Positions 29,922-40,749 of a DNA stretch of 64,000 nucleotides are shown here, one piece after another. Position 1 is the first letter of the stretch, and each line of letters opens with the position of its first letter. The stretch covers positions 198,222,835-198,286,834 of the forward strand of contig CM060957.1 in NCBI GenBank assembly GCA_030765055.1. The letters run 5' to 3'. The position numbers were made by a program, and so were the translations under genes. The notes beneath the pieces are model-generated. The model was given only the letters and a program-made list of their open reading frames with translations. It had not been told where the DNA came from and did no database searches. The stretch comes from Mantis religiosa (lineage: Eukaryota > Arthropoda > Insecta > Mantodea > Mantidae).

Positions 29922-31917
29922 CTATTTTGAGGACATGTTTCGCAAATCTTCGTTTGCATCTACGGCTCTTGTGCGACTGACGCTAGATCCAGCGGTGTGG
30001 GTAATTCTGGGGTTGTTGCTGCCATCTGTTGATTTAGTGATGAACTGAAATGTGGGATTCTCTTCTAGCGGGATTTCAAAGTTCATTAGTTGGTTTTTAT
30101 GTTTTTCCATGTATATCCTCTCCCATATGACGAGTTCACTATGTTTTTGTACGTATTTTAGTAATTTTGTGCTATCTTCAATTTCATGATTTTCAGACCA
30201 GAAATGAGCTGCTATTGCGTACTTATCAATATTTTTGTATCTTAAGTGCCTGAAGTGTTCTTTCTTTCTAGTGCCTATGTTCCTTTTTGTCCTTCCTATG
30301 TAAATTTTTTCACAGTCTTTACACTTAATTTTGTAAATGCCTGACTTTTCCTCTGGTTTTATCTTATCAGTATTATTACTGTGAAGTAGGTTTTTAATGT
30401 TGTAATTGTTTTTTGCTGCCAATGTTATATTGTATTTCTTGAATATTTTTTGGAACTTTTTTGTGGCCCAGGGGTGGTAAGTAAATTTAGCAAATCTAGT
30501 TTCTTGTTTTATTGGTGTGAGAGCTGTGATCTGTTTTAATTTCTTTTGAAGTTTGAATAATTTTAGTTTTTTATCTACAAGGTTTTTTCCATATCCATTT
30601 TTAATTGCAGTTTTTAAGATTTGATGGTATTCGTTTTGAATATTCTTGCTGGCTGAGAGGTAGATTTACTAATCTGTGTGTCAGACTGTTGATGGTTGCA
30701 TGTTTGTGTGGAATTGGGTTGAAACTATTTGCTTTGATGTAATTATCTGTGTGTGTTGCTTTTCTATGAATGCCAAATTCTAGTTTTTCATTGCCTTTTT
30801 TGATTTTAAGGTCTAAAAAAGGTAGAGTACAGTCCTCTTCAGTTTCCACTGTGAATTGTATGCTGGGTTCTTGCAGGTTGAGTAGTTTCAAAGCATCATC
30901 TATTAGTTTGTAGGGCACTATTGCAAAGATGTCGTCTACATATCTGTACCATGTTTTAAACATATGAGGGAAGGCTTTAGTAATATGTGTTTCGAAAAAG
31001 CTCATGTATAGATTGGCCAAAAATGGTGATAGCGGGCTTCCCATAGCTAGTCCTGAGATTTGTTTATAATATTTTCCATCGAAGACAAAATAATTTTGAT
31101 GTATACATAATTCAGTCATTGCCACATATTCTTCTATTGCATTGGCATCCAGGTTTATAGAATTTAGCCATTTTTTCAGTTGAATCAAAAGTTTGTCTAA
31201 TGGAATGCTAGGGAAAAGGGAGCGGACATCAAAGGATACTAAAGTGTCATGAGGTTTTAGTTTAAGATTTTGAATTTTTTCTACCAGGTCTAAAGAGTTT
31301 TTTATACTCAGAGTATGGAATTGTGGAAAGGACTGAAATTTTTTGGTTAGCCATTTTGCCAGAAGGTAAGTAGGAGTGTTTATATTATTTACAATGGGTC
31401 TCATGGGTATGTTGGGTTTGTGTATTTTAGGCAAACCATATATTCTTGCAAGGGTAGGGTTGTCTGGTTTGATAGTTTTTTGTTCTGTAGTTGTTAAAAT
31501 TTTACTATTAATGATGGTTTTTTGTACATCTTTTATGCATCGGTTGAGTGGATTAGAATCTATTTCCTGGAATTCTTTTTGTTGTAGTAACTCTACCATT
31601 TTTTCTTTGTATGTAGCTGTATCTAAGATTACTATTTTGTTCCCTTTATCAGCCCTTGAGAAGATTACATCCTTTTTCCTTAAAGATTTAATTATCTGAA
31701 TTTGTTTCAAATGTTTTATTGGCTTTTTATTTATTAAGTTTTCCAATATAGGAGCTGATTTTTTCCTATTTATACTTTTGTCCATGGTTTCCAAGCCATC
31801 TACTGCTAATTCTATGTCTGCAATGAATTCATCCGGGTTGCTGGAGTATGTTATACATGTTTTTAGGCCTTGGTTAAGTACATCTATTTCTTCGTTGTTA
31901 AAATTTTGCTTTGAGAG
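29922..31917 (-). pseudogene. PLE-A left arm: RT and GIY-YIG protein, one frameshift
   Basis: Minus-strand frames 31794-30601 (397 codons) and 30422-29922 (166 codons) together match the intact 665-codon frame of the right arm. A single extra base near 30639 shifts the frame and ends the first ORF at 30601. RT blocks: ADKGNKIVILD, IYGLPKIHKP, FDVRSLFPSIP, GLAMGSPLSPF and YVDDIFAIV. The nuclease has GIYKIKCKDCEKIYIGRTKR. This arm keeps the canonical Met in AMGSPLSP, which the right arm has lost. Its C-terminus reads through to NMSSK because the terminal TGA is CGA here. Confidence 0.85.
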
Positions 31918-33908
31918 ATAGTGTAATTAACCTCTCAAAGCAAAATTTTAACAACGAAGAAATAGATGTACTTAACCAAGGCCTAAAAACATGTATAACA
32001 TACTCCAGCAACCCGGATGAATTCATTGCAGACATAGAATTAGCAGTAGAAGGCTTGGAAACCATGGACAAAAATATAAATAGGAAAAAATCAGCTCCTA
32101 TATTGGAAAACTTAATAAATAAAAAGCCAATAAAACATTTGAAACAAATTCAGATAATTAAATCTTTAAGGAAAAAGGATGTAATCTTCTCAAGGGCTGA
32201 TAAGGGGAACAAAATAGTAATCTTAGATACAGCTACATACAAAGAAAAAATGGTAGAGTTACTACAACAAAAAGAATTCCAGGAAATAGATTCTAATCCA
32301 CTCAACCGATGCATAAAAGATGTACAAAAAACCATCATTAATAGTAAAATTTTAACAACTACAGAACAAAAAACTATCAAACCAGACAACCCTACCCTTG
32401 CAAGAATATATGGTTTGCCTAAAATACACAAACCCAACATACCCATGAGACCCATTGTAAATAATATAAACACTCCTACTTACCTTCTGGCAAAATGGCT
32501 AACCAAAAAATTTCAGTCCTTTCCACAATTCCATACTCTGAGTATAAAAAACTCTTTAGACCTGGTAGAAAAAATTCAAAATCTTAAACTAAAACCTCAT
32601 GACACTTTAGTATCCTTTGATGTCCGCTCCCTTTTCCCTAGCATTCCATTAGACAAACTTTTGATTCAACTGAAAAAATGGCTAAATTCTATAAACCTGG
32701 ATGCCAATGCAATAGAAGAATATGTGGCAATGACTGAATTATGTATACATCAAAATTATTTTGTCTTCGATGGAAAATATTATAAACAAATCTCAGGACT
32801 AGCTACGGGAAGCCCGCTATCACCATTTTTGGCCAATCTATACATGAGCTTTTTCGAAACACATATTACTAAAGCCTTCCCTCATATGTTTAAAACATGG
32901 TACAGATATGTAGACGACATCTTTGCAATAGTGCCCTACAAACTAATAGATGATGCTTTGAAACTACTCAACCTGCAAGAACCCAGCATACAATTCACAG
33001 TGGAAACTGAAGAGGACTGTACTCTACCTTTTTTAGACCTTAAAATCAAAAAAGGCAATGAAAAACTAGAATTTGGCATTCATAGAAAAGCAACACACAC
33101 AGATAATTACATCAAAGCAAATAGTTTCAACCCAATTCCACACAAACATGCAACCATCAACAGTCTGACACACAGATTAGTAAATCTACCTCTCAGCCAG
33201 CAAGAATATCAAAACGAATACCATCAAATCTTAAAAACTGCAATTAAAAATGGATATGGAAAAAACCTTGTAGATAAAAAACTAAAATTATTCAAACTTC
33301 AAAAGAAATTAAAACAGATCACAGCTCTCACACCAATAAAACAAGAAACTAGATTTGCTAAATTTACTTACCACCCCTGGGCCACAAAAAAGTTCCAAAA
33401 AATATTCAAGAAATACAATATAACATTGGCACCAAAAAACAATTACAACATTAAAAACCTACTTCACAGTAATAATACTGATAAGATAAAACCAGAGGAA
33501 AAGTCAGGCATTTACAAAATTAAGTGTAAAGACTGTGAAAAAATTTACATAGGAAGGACAAAAAGGAACATAGGCACTAGAAAGAAAGAACACTTCAGGC
33601 ACTTAAGATACAAAAATATTGATAAGTACGCAATAGCAGCTCATTTCTGGTCTGAAAATCATGAAATTGAAGATAGCACAAAATTACTAAAATACGTACA
33701 AAAACATAGTGAACTCGTCATATGGGAGAGGATATACATAGAAAAACATAAAAACCAACTAATGAACTTTGAAATCCCGCTAGAAGAGAATCCCACATTT
33801 CAGTTCATCACTAAATCAACAGATGGCAGCAACAACCCCAGAATTACCCACACCGCTGGATCTAGCGTCAGTCGCACAAGAGCCGTAGATGCAAACGAAG
33901 ATTTGTGA
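31911..33908 (+). CDS. PLE-A right arm: Penelope-like reverse transcriptase with GIY-YIG endonuclease
   Basis: An open frame of about 665 codons. It has no true ATG at its left end: the frame enters from the palindrome centre, and the matched element begins at NLSKQNFNNEEIDVLNQGLK, with MDKNINRK the first internal Met. RT motifs: ADKGNKIVILD at about 100, IYGLPKIHKP at about 165, FDVRSLFPSIP at about 236, GLATGSPLSPF at about 296 and YVDDIFAIV at about 331. GIY-YIG is at about 533 (GIYKIKC...YIGRTKRN) with the downstream Arg and Glu region (RKKEHF). Such proteins copy element RNA at nicks made by the GIY-YIG nuclease. The T for M change in A(M/T)GSPLSP may weaken RT. The N-terminus is likely truncated. 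Confidence 0.85.
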   Translation: MRDSVINLSKQNFNNEEIDVLNQGLKTCITYSSNPDEFIADIELAVEGLETMDKNINRKKSAPILENLINKKPIKHLKQIQIIKSLRKKDVIFSRADKGNKIVILDTATYKEKMVELLQQKEFQEIDSNPLNRCIKDVQKTIINSKILTTTEQKTIKPDNPTLARIYGLPKIHKPNIPMRPIVNNINTPTYLLAKWLTKKFQSFPQFHTLSIKNSLDLVEKIQNLKLKPHDTLVSFDVRSLFPSIPLDKLLIQLKKWLNSINLDANAIEEYVAMTELCIHQNYFVFDGKYYKQISGLATGSPLSPFLANLYMSFFETHITKAFPHMFKTWYRYVDDIFAIVPYKLIDDALKLLNLQEPSIQFTVETEEDCTLPFLDLKIKKGNEKLEFGIHRKATHTDNYIKANSFNPIPHKHATINSLTHRLVNLPLSQQEYQNEYHQILKTAIKNGYGKNLVDKKLKLFKLQKKLKQITALTPIKQETRFAKFTYHPWATKKFQKIFKKYNITLAPKNNYNIKNLLHSNNTDKIKPEEKSGIYKIKCKDCEKIYIGRTKRNIGTRKKEHFRHLRYKNIDKYAIAAHFWSENHEIEDSTKLLKYVQKHSELVIWERIYIEKHKNQLMNFEIPLEENPTFQFITKSTDGSNNPRITHTAGSSVSRTRAVDANEDL

Positions 33909-34020
33909 AACATGTCCTCAAAATAGGTACGAAAGTGAAGCAGATGTGTAAAAAATGCGACTCATCTAAAATTTAATAATTTTTCGTTTCACTGTGGTGT
34001 TCCAATACAGTTGAATCTCG
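33900..34020 (+). repeat. PLE-A 3' terminal region and tail
   Basis: After the stop (TGA in gatttgtgaaac) comes gaaacatgtcctc, the conserved 3' part of the PLE hammerhead motif. Here the CTGATGA box has degenerated to TAGATGC, so a working ribozyme is unlikely. The 78-bp arm follows (aaaatag ... taataat) and then the tail ttttcgtttcactgtggtg to gaatctcg. The same block occurs inverted or shortened at 24437-24636 and 51612-52125. Confidence 0.75.
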
Positions 34021-35140
34021 ACACAAATTTCAGTTTCCAATGATTTACTGTGGATCACTATGTTCTAAGTCATTTACTTTATTTACTCAAGCACTTAGCT
34101 AAACAGAACACTTTGTTGGCAATTGAAATTGGAAAAGTTGCAACATATATCAGTCTGTAAGTACATCAGACAAGATACTGTTACCAACAATGTTAAAATA
34201 ATATGCATTTAAAAGATATTAATATTACCTGAGTAACCATTAACAGCTGAGAAACCTGTAACACAACCAACAAATGATGACATGAAGACAGTAAACCATG
34301 GTATATGTAGAATATATGACATGCAGTTTTGAATAACAAATTAAGAACATGGATTGCAGGGAAATTAAATAAACATACTGGGTAAAGGTGCACTTTAACG
34401 GTGTACAGTTTTGTTGGTAAGGAATAACATCACAGAAACAAGTGGTTGCTCTGAAATATACGAATACAGAGAAATGTTTCCTATGGATTTTCTATTTCTT
34501 ATTATAAACTAGCGATACTGTAAACAGGATTACTGCAGAGCAAGCTTAATAACTGAATACAGAGAAACGTTCAACTATGAAAGAATTTTGCAACTCCTAT
34601 ACCTTTGCTACAATTCCTTTTAATTTAAAAGGTTCGTAATAATAATGATAACAATGGTAATGATAATAAACTACCAATTGTCAACATTATTGTCAATTGT
34701 CAACTACAGCTATCATTGTTACCGTGAAGCTGTTGAGAATAGAGTGGTAAGCAATAATCCACTAGAACAGTTACCTATTATGTGTTTCAAATGGGAAGAG
34801 TTCTGGAGTCCAGCTAATCAGATGCTGTTTTACACTCTGTGTTGGCAGATTGTTACCCCACTCTTTGTATATTTCACTCTCTGTCTCTCTCGCACACTCA
34901 TACAACATGCAGGTCCACTTGGCACAGACATAAGAGTAACCAAATTAAACTTTCCAAACTTTTACAATGATGCATTTTCCAAAATCAAAATTGGAAAAAG
35001 CATTTTCTCATATTATGTATATTTTTAAATACTATAACTATACAATTCCTTTCTCGGAAGTGTGAAGACAGTGTTGTTATGATAAATTAAATTTAAAGTG
35101 AGTCGATTAATGACACTAAACAATACCTTTAAATTTTTCT

Positions 35141-35175
35141 GGTACATGTTTCAAAGACTTTGCCTCTATCCTCAG
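35141..35175 (-). ncRNA. Hammerhead-like core, PLE-C left arm
   Basis: The minus strand reads CTGAGGA-t-AGAGGC-aaa-GTCTTT-GAAAC-AT-GTA-CC: a CUGANGA core, a 6-bp stem II with two G-U pairs, GAAA and a 2-bp stem III. The cleavage triplet would be GUA. Stem I is not preserved here because the LINE inserted beside it. Confidence 0.4.
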
Positions 35176-35531
35176 CGGCATGTATTGCTCGATTGCCCGC
35201 AGTACGCCCGCGTTCGCCAGTCAGTAGGCTTGGGAACTAACTTGATGGATGTTTTAGGGGATATCCCAGTGGCCGTGGTTAAGGCACTGTGGTTTGTTGC
35301 TGAAATCGGTTTTAATAAAGAAGTCTGACTTGCTTTTTATATTTGTTAATTTTAGAGATTTTAACTTATTAATCTTTGGATGGTTTTTTTATGTACTTTT
35401 AATAGTTGAGTGTTTTTATTTTATTTTACCGTTTTAGTTAAATTTGTATAGCTTTTAGGTTTTAGTGTTGACTTTGGGCCCAAATAACCTTGTGGTCGAT
35501 GGGCCCTAAAACACCACACACTCACTCACTC
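35176..35531 (+). mobile_element. 5'-truncated LINE 3' end, same family as the 6-kb LINE
   Basis: It starts in codons RHVLLDCPQYARVRQSVGLG, nearly the same as the ORF2 C-terminus at 5150-5050, ends ORF2 with GFNKEV, and has the same 3' UTR with ttgggcccaaataacct and a cacactcactcact end. It is flanked by gcctctatcctcag at 35162-35175 and 35532-35545, a perfect 14-bp target duplication, so the element ends are exactly defined. Confidence 0.9.
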
Positions 35532-35554
35532 GCCTCTATCCTCAGTCGATGATC

Positions 35555-35593
35555 GGCTGAGGATACAGGCAAAGTCTCTGAAACATGTTCCAG
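35555..35593 (+). ncRNA. Hammerhead-like core, PLE-C right arm
   Basis: The plus strand reads GG-CTGAGGA-t-ACAGGC-aaa-GTCTCT-GAAAC-AT-GTT-CC. The CUGANGA and GAAA boxes and the 2-bp stem III are present, and GG/CC can start stem I. Stem II is weakened by a C-C mismatch, so activity is doubtful. The same extra T follows the core as in PLE-B and at 46380. Confidence 0.45.
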
Positions 35594-35779
35594 AAAAATT
35601 TAAAAGTAAGTGTTGTTTAGTGTCATTAATCAACTCCCTTAAAATTTAATTTAAACTATAACTCTAGTTTATGAACTCCTTGTTTTTCTAATAAAATGGA
35701 ACTGCCAGTGGCTCATCCATATCGCTCTAAATGTCATTTACGTCAAGAGACAATTCGTCATTGTTACTGTCTTCATTGT

Positions 35780-36880
35780 CTGTCTTACAAATTTATGATT
35801 ATAGGTTCCAAAATCTCGTCCCGTGCTATTTCTTTCTTAAAATCGTCTTCTTGAAGGTTTCCTGCATGCCGTACACAGTTTTCCCAGTCCTGTTGCATTA
35901 ACTTGTCAATTTCTTCATGAACAAGTCGTTTAACGTCCGTCAGTTTTAACGTATTATTTCTGCTTCTGCCACCCTCCTTTTTACTTGAGCCCACACCAAC
36001 TCAATTGGATTATATTGGCAGTGGTAAGGTGGGAGGCGTATTACCTGGTGTCCCATTTCAATTGCAAGTTGATAAATCTGATGCACTTTCTCCTTGTTTT
36101 TAAACGGAAGTACTCTTTGCAATTACTCATTTTTAGTTTCTGTTTCCGAAAATTAAACCCCCCTTTTTTGTAACCATATAACAATTTCGTTCTTCCTGCT
36201 GTTAAGTGCAATAACTTTATGATACGGTGCATTATCCATTATAAAAATGCTTCCCTCTTCTAAATTATTTAAGAATCTGTTGTGAAACCATTCTTTAAAT
36301 GTATCAACTGTCATCTCTTTGTGATAGTCAGAGGTACTTTTGGAGGGAAAAATCTATTTGCTTTCTGGCAGGAACCCTGTCTTAGCAGATCCAGCATGAC
36401 AAATGATAGCCGACGCCTTTTCCAACAGGTCCCTATAGAGCCCCCTTTTATGAGGAGTCTTGCCAGATTGAGTGTGATTTTTATTTACCCATATCTCTTG
36501 TAAGTAAAAGATACGCCTTACATCACCAGGATGTATAGTTGGAAATTCACCTTGGTCATAAAACTGGAACACCATTCCATGTAGAACGTCTCTGTCAAAC
36601 TCACTTAAATTTGTAACCCTCTTCGGAGGACCAACATGTTTCCTGGGCGACACAAACACCTGGGCCCCACTGGGATCAAAGTTTCTTGCCTCTCCACAAA
36701 TGTGGGACACACTTGCTGTACCTGTTCTACACGCTTCAGCAGTAAGCTGTTGAGCATTTTTGAAATCAAGCTGATTTTTATATTTGTCATTGCCCAATTT
36801 TTTAAGAAGTTGTACATATTAAAAATAATACTTTGAGCTTGACTTCGCAATACAGCATTTTTGACTCACCACTAAATTCA
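35780..36880 (-). pseudogene. Tc1/mariner-IS630 superfamily DDE transposase
   Basis: Minus strand, in order: RSQAQSIIFNMYNFLKN (36845), LTAEACRTGTASV, FDRDVLHGMVFQFYDQGEFP (36600), LQEIWVNKNHT (36500), IICHAGSAKTGFLPESK, IFIMDNAPYH (about 36230), then MGHQVIRLPPYHCQYNPIEL and VWAQVK (36050-35980) and a C-terminal helix region. This family normally has LDETWVN at the first catalytic Asp; here the Asp is Gln. The other two acidic residues (MDNAPYH, NPIELVW) remain. About 50 residues between the HTH and the DDE core are missing, and frameshifts occur at about 36350 and 36000. It is inactive but not very old. Confidence 0.8.
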
Positions 36881-37990
36881 CCGCAAGAAGCCATTGCACT
36901 ATTTAACTCTTACTCTACTGTTGTGCAAAGAGCAACTGAATGATATTGATCTGAACTCTCCAGAGTAAATAAACACTTCTTATCCAGCATTCATTCATAA
37001 ACATAGGCATACAGCATTTCACAGGCTAACAGAAAATGATGTGTCTGCTCTTGTTCGAATTTAACACTGCAGGACTCCGATTAGTTGTTCACATATTAGC
37101 GCCCAAGGACAAACACCTTCCCATTTAAAACACATAATAAGCTCGGTGCTAGTTTGCCTACGTTGTGGTGGTATTTTCCGCAAAAGAATGCTTTGGATTT
37201 TGGCAATGCTTGAGCCATAAAGTCACGCCCGTCATATTGCTACGCCGTTAAAGTACACCTTTACCACGTTCTGTTATATCACTTAAGGGAAAACCAGTTA
37301 TTCTATATTTACTAACTTTCGCACATCCTCTAAAAACTTGTTAAATACGAGAGTAGTTGTTGTACCTGACCTTTAAGGACGTAATCCATGTGGCCCTGAC
37401 CATTACAACTCTACAAGAGACGGCAACTCGAACAGAGTTAAATACGTCACAATGGTTTACGTTATATTGGGAAGAACAATTTAATTTAAAAAAACTGAGA
37501 GTTCATTCTTCTAACATTCAATGAAACATGCACATGTAAATATTATTATTATTATTAGAAGATACTTGCGCTAACAAGATTTGCTAAACTCGTTCAGGAC
37601 AATGAGGCTACCACTCACTTTGTTTGTTCGTTTGATCACGTCACTAGAAGCAGCGCTCTAGGACTTTGAACACAAAACAGCTTCACCAAATCAACATAAA
37701 TCATTTTAACTACCACCACCATACATCAAAACAGGACTTTTTTATTACTACCATCAAACATATAACATCAGTAATTATTTTAACCTGAAGTGCATTTTTG
37801 GATAGACCACTCAGTAAATTATTAAAACTTTGAACAGTCATTCTTATTGATCCGTATTCCCTCAGAGTCCTGATATTTTCAACTTACCTGTTTGCTACTT
37901 GTTTTCTCAGTGTAGCTTACTTTCTTATGTTAAAAGTTCGCTTGCTATTTACACAGACACATTAAAACAACTGCCAACTTGATTATATCA

Positions 37991-40016
37991 CGGCCTCCTA
38001 GATGCTTTAGAGAAATCATACATTAGGAGCACTAGCTGTGGTTACTTTTCTTATATCCCAAATTTAAGTGTTAACCAGGAATCAAGTTTCTACTTTCAGA
38101 AATAGCAGTGCGTGAATTAACAGATATAAGTTCTTGTATTTTCACAGGTAAGACATTTGATTGTTTGATGTGTACCGACCATGAACAAAGCTCATACAAA
38201 TCACAGGTTTATGACGAAATACTACTTTTGTGTTATTCTGAAGGCATTAGCAGCTATAATATCCTACATATTGTTGCAATTAGGGTTGTAAGGAGGTAGG
38301 GATGTTACTTTCAACCCTAAATAACAATGGGGTGCATAGCTATGAAATAAGTTGTGGAGCGACATGGAATTTGTTAGGAATGATACTCAAGAGTCACCCA
38401 TTAGTCAGCTTTAAGGTACAAGGCCCCTCTGAGATCTTTAGGGGATCTGGGGCAGTAAACTAAGTCAATACATGATTTGATATGATATATCTTAGGGAAT
38501 GTGTTGACGAAGGCCTGAGGGAGCCATCCTGCAGCAAGCCCAGCGACGCACTCACACTAAAAGCCCCAACCAAAAAGCGCTCTCGTTCGCAACCTTTAAT
38601 AATCGAAATGCCCATCTCTAAAAATGGCGGCTACCTGTTTACTCAGCAGCCCTTACGTCAGCTGGTTGAATCCAGCTCACTCCTGCCGATTAAGCTCTCT
38701 GTCTTACCCAATTCTCTTAATTTGCTTATTCCAGAATCACTCTAACCGTGATCATGTGACTTTGGTTTTCCGGAAGAGCTGTTTTGGTAGTCCAAAGTAC
38801 GTATCCTCTCCGAAATATACCAGTCATTCCACACGTTTAAGAGAAGGAAAGTTAAATCTCAATAATTCTCGCCTATACACGTAACAATATGCCATGGTTT
38901 CGGGTCTTCAAAACGTAATTTTTTTATCAAAATTAACCTTATAAGTAAGACTAGTGCATTGGTAGCAGGTTTCCAAAGTGATAACATTTAGATTATAAAC
39001 AATTTTAAGGTAATTTTATAAACGTTATTAACTTCTGTTTGACTTTATATTGACTTCTGTACTAGACGAATGCGATAAATGTGTGAAATGTGTGTGCGAC
39101 AGGTATCTCCCATTTCTAATGTAAACAATGTCCGCTGTTTGTTTGTCGGGTCATACCGAGAACAAAACTGAGAGACATTGAACATGTCTTATATTTATGT
39201 TACACGCATTATTACTAGTAATATACCCACCACCACAACTACACTGACATCTATAATTTTGTTTTTATTTTAACTTTATGTACATTAACATTGGAAATTG
39301 GTGAATCACCAACATTTGAAGATTACCTCAGGACATACATTACAGTAGGTCAGTAATAAAGTAGAACATCAAGTCATAGTTTCATGTCATCTGTCGTGTG
39401 TATTACAATTTTAAATGTTGAAAGGAATGTTAAGGAATTCTTACAAATTGTACAAGCAGTAAGTATATAAGAATGACTTTAACATTTTCTCGAATACTTT
39501 TGATGTACCTAATAGTTTTAAATAGTGTACAAGACTGTTGTAAGTTCTTATTGTGGAATAGTAACATCCCTTCTGGAACAGTTCTAAGTTATTTGTTGCC
39601 TACGAGACTGCCTGCATTTCTTGCAGTGTGCACATGCACAACAAGCTTTGTTGTCAAGTTATTATGGTTATTTGTATGAAATATTTGAAAGATTTGAACT
39701 AATTTATAGGGAACTCATTGAAACTATATAATGCTAACTATTATAACAAGAGGTTGTCAAATATCATAGCTAAATCAAAAAATATTCCTAATTATTTTGT
39801 GTTCAAGACTGTAAGTAATTCAGAACTTAGTTTGTTGTCATTTTAGTGGATATTGTTTCTCTAAAGCTCAACTGCAATGACTTGGGAATATAATACAGGG
39901 TATATAAAAATAAATAAATAAAAGAATATATGTTTATTAAAATATAAATTTGTATATAAATGGATATCGGAGTTTTAACTGTTTATAATATTTATTACAT
40001 TCAACTTACAGTTAAG
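37991..40016. other. No feature recognised
   Basis: Two kilobases of AT-rich DNA. An ORF at 38482-38745 (87 codons, with a KKRSRSQP stretch) has no recognisable domain. Short a/t microsatellites occur at 39905-39925. I see no RNA gene or transposon motif. Confidence 0.45.
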
Positions 40017-40036
40017 GACGCTACCGAGGCGGGCGT
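40017..40036 (-). repeat. SINE-3 head, 20-bp fragment
   Basis: The string gacgctaccgaggcgggcgt matches the tRNA-like head of SINE-3 and the scar at 466-508. No body is present. It is short enough that chance is possible. Confidence 0.3.
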
Positions 40037-40749
40037 ATAACACTATGTATCTGATAACCCAGTTAAATCCTGATTTTCCATATCTTTAAACTTATTGAGC
40101 GCTAAGCACTCTTTATTCTCATGATTTTACTCTTCCTGTTAGCAGTCTGTTTGCTTACTATAGTACACACCAACAATACCTTGTCTTCGTGATCTGACAT
40201 ATTATTTAGAATAGGAACTTTATAAGTTGAAGTTTTTCTGAGGTTAGGAAAATGTTACCTCTAGTCAGAGAGTAAACTGTATATTGCAATTTAAATGTAT
40301 GTAACAAGGAGGTGAAGTTAGTGTTCATTATATTGTCATTGTGTTAACCTTAAAATCTCTGTAAATAATTGGTTTAACATTCTCAGTTTAAGTAAATGAT
40401 ATAAATCTTTGTAATTTGTTTATAAATGTTTGGGAGTGTCCTGTAGTTGCTCTAAGTTATACATCAGTTCATACCAAACTCTACTTTCCTGAACTACATT
40501 CAAATTGTTTTTTTCACAAAAACATGCAACATTTATATGGTGAACTCCATTGCACTAATAACAAATATACTTACTTCTCCATAACATAATCTAGTTCTAC
40601 AAAACCTGGAACATAATATATACCTAAGGTTACTCACATTTTTAGCTCTGCTTGTGTTATCTGTGCTCTGTTAGCAAATTATCAACATATTACAATTTAA
40701 ATCTTGTATATGTATACTTAGCTCCTCCATTTTTGTTGGAAATGGTGAT

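Larger units (their letters stand above)
29869..34020. mobile_element. PLE-A inserted as a 4.15-kb inverted dimer with one target duplication
   Basis: Left arm 29869-31917 and right arm 31932-33980 are reverse complements with only a handful of differences. A 14-nt unmatched centre lies between (31918-31931). The right arm has the 40-bp PLE tail (33981-34020); the left arm lacks it. The unit is flanked by acacaaatttca at 29857-29868 and 34021-34032, a perfect 12-bp duplication, so both arms arrived in one event. Each arm holds a nearly complete Penelope-like gene, both truncated at the same N-terminal point. Confidence 0.88.
35040..35650. mobile_element. PLE-C palindrome interrupted by a LINE tail
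   Basis: 35083-35175 (taaatttaaagtgagtcg ... cctctatcctcag) is the reverse complement, with scattered changes, of 35549-35650 (ctgaggatacaggc ... actcccttaaaattta). Without the LINE (35176-35531) and one copy of its target duplication, the arms would meet across about 10 nt (tcgatgatcg). The outer sequence recurs at 48577-48650. Each arm carries a hammerhead-like core facing outward. The structure parallels the PLE-A hairpin at 24437. Confidence 0.7.
34150..37990 (-). repeat. Inverted-repeat family, long copy with transposase
   Basis: Reverse-complement homology to 20240-21700 covers 34150-34720 and about 36990-37990. Between these blocks lie a DDE transposase pseudogene (35780-36880) and a PLE-C palindrome holding a LINE tail (about 35040-35650), both absent from the short copy. 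The transposase may be the family's own, making this a DNA-transposon copy of several kb, or it may be a separate insertion. No clear termini were found. Confidence 0.55.

Noticed and set aside
29869..34020. Assembly artefact (inverted duplication)
   Set aside because: The 12-bp direct duplication outside, the tail on one side only, several arm differences and two other fold-back copies of the same family argue for a real insertion, although long reads are still needed.
29869..34020. DNA transposon with very long terminal inverted repeats
   Set aside because: The arms encode a Penelope-type RT and GIY-YIG nuclease and no transposase.
38482..38745. Small basic protein gene
   Set aside because: Two overlapping ORFs in different frames and no recognisable domain; nothing distinguishes it from chance.
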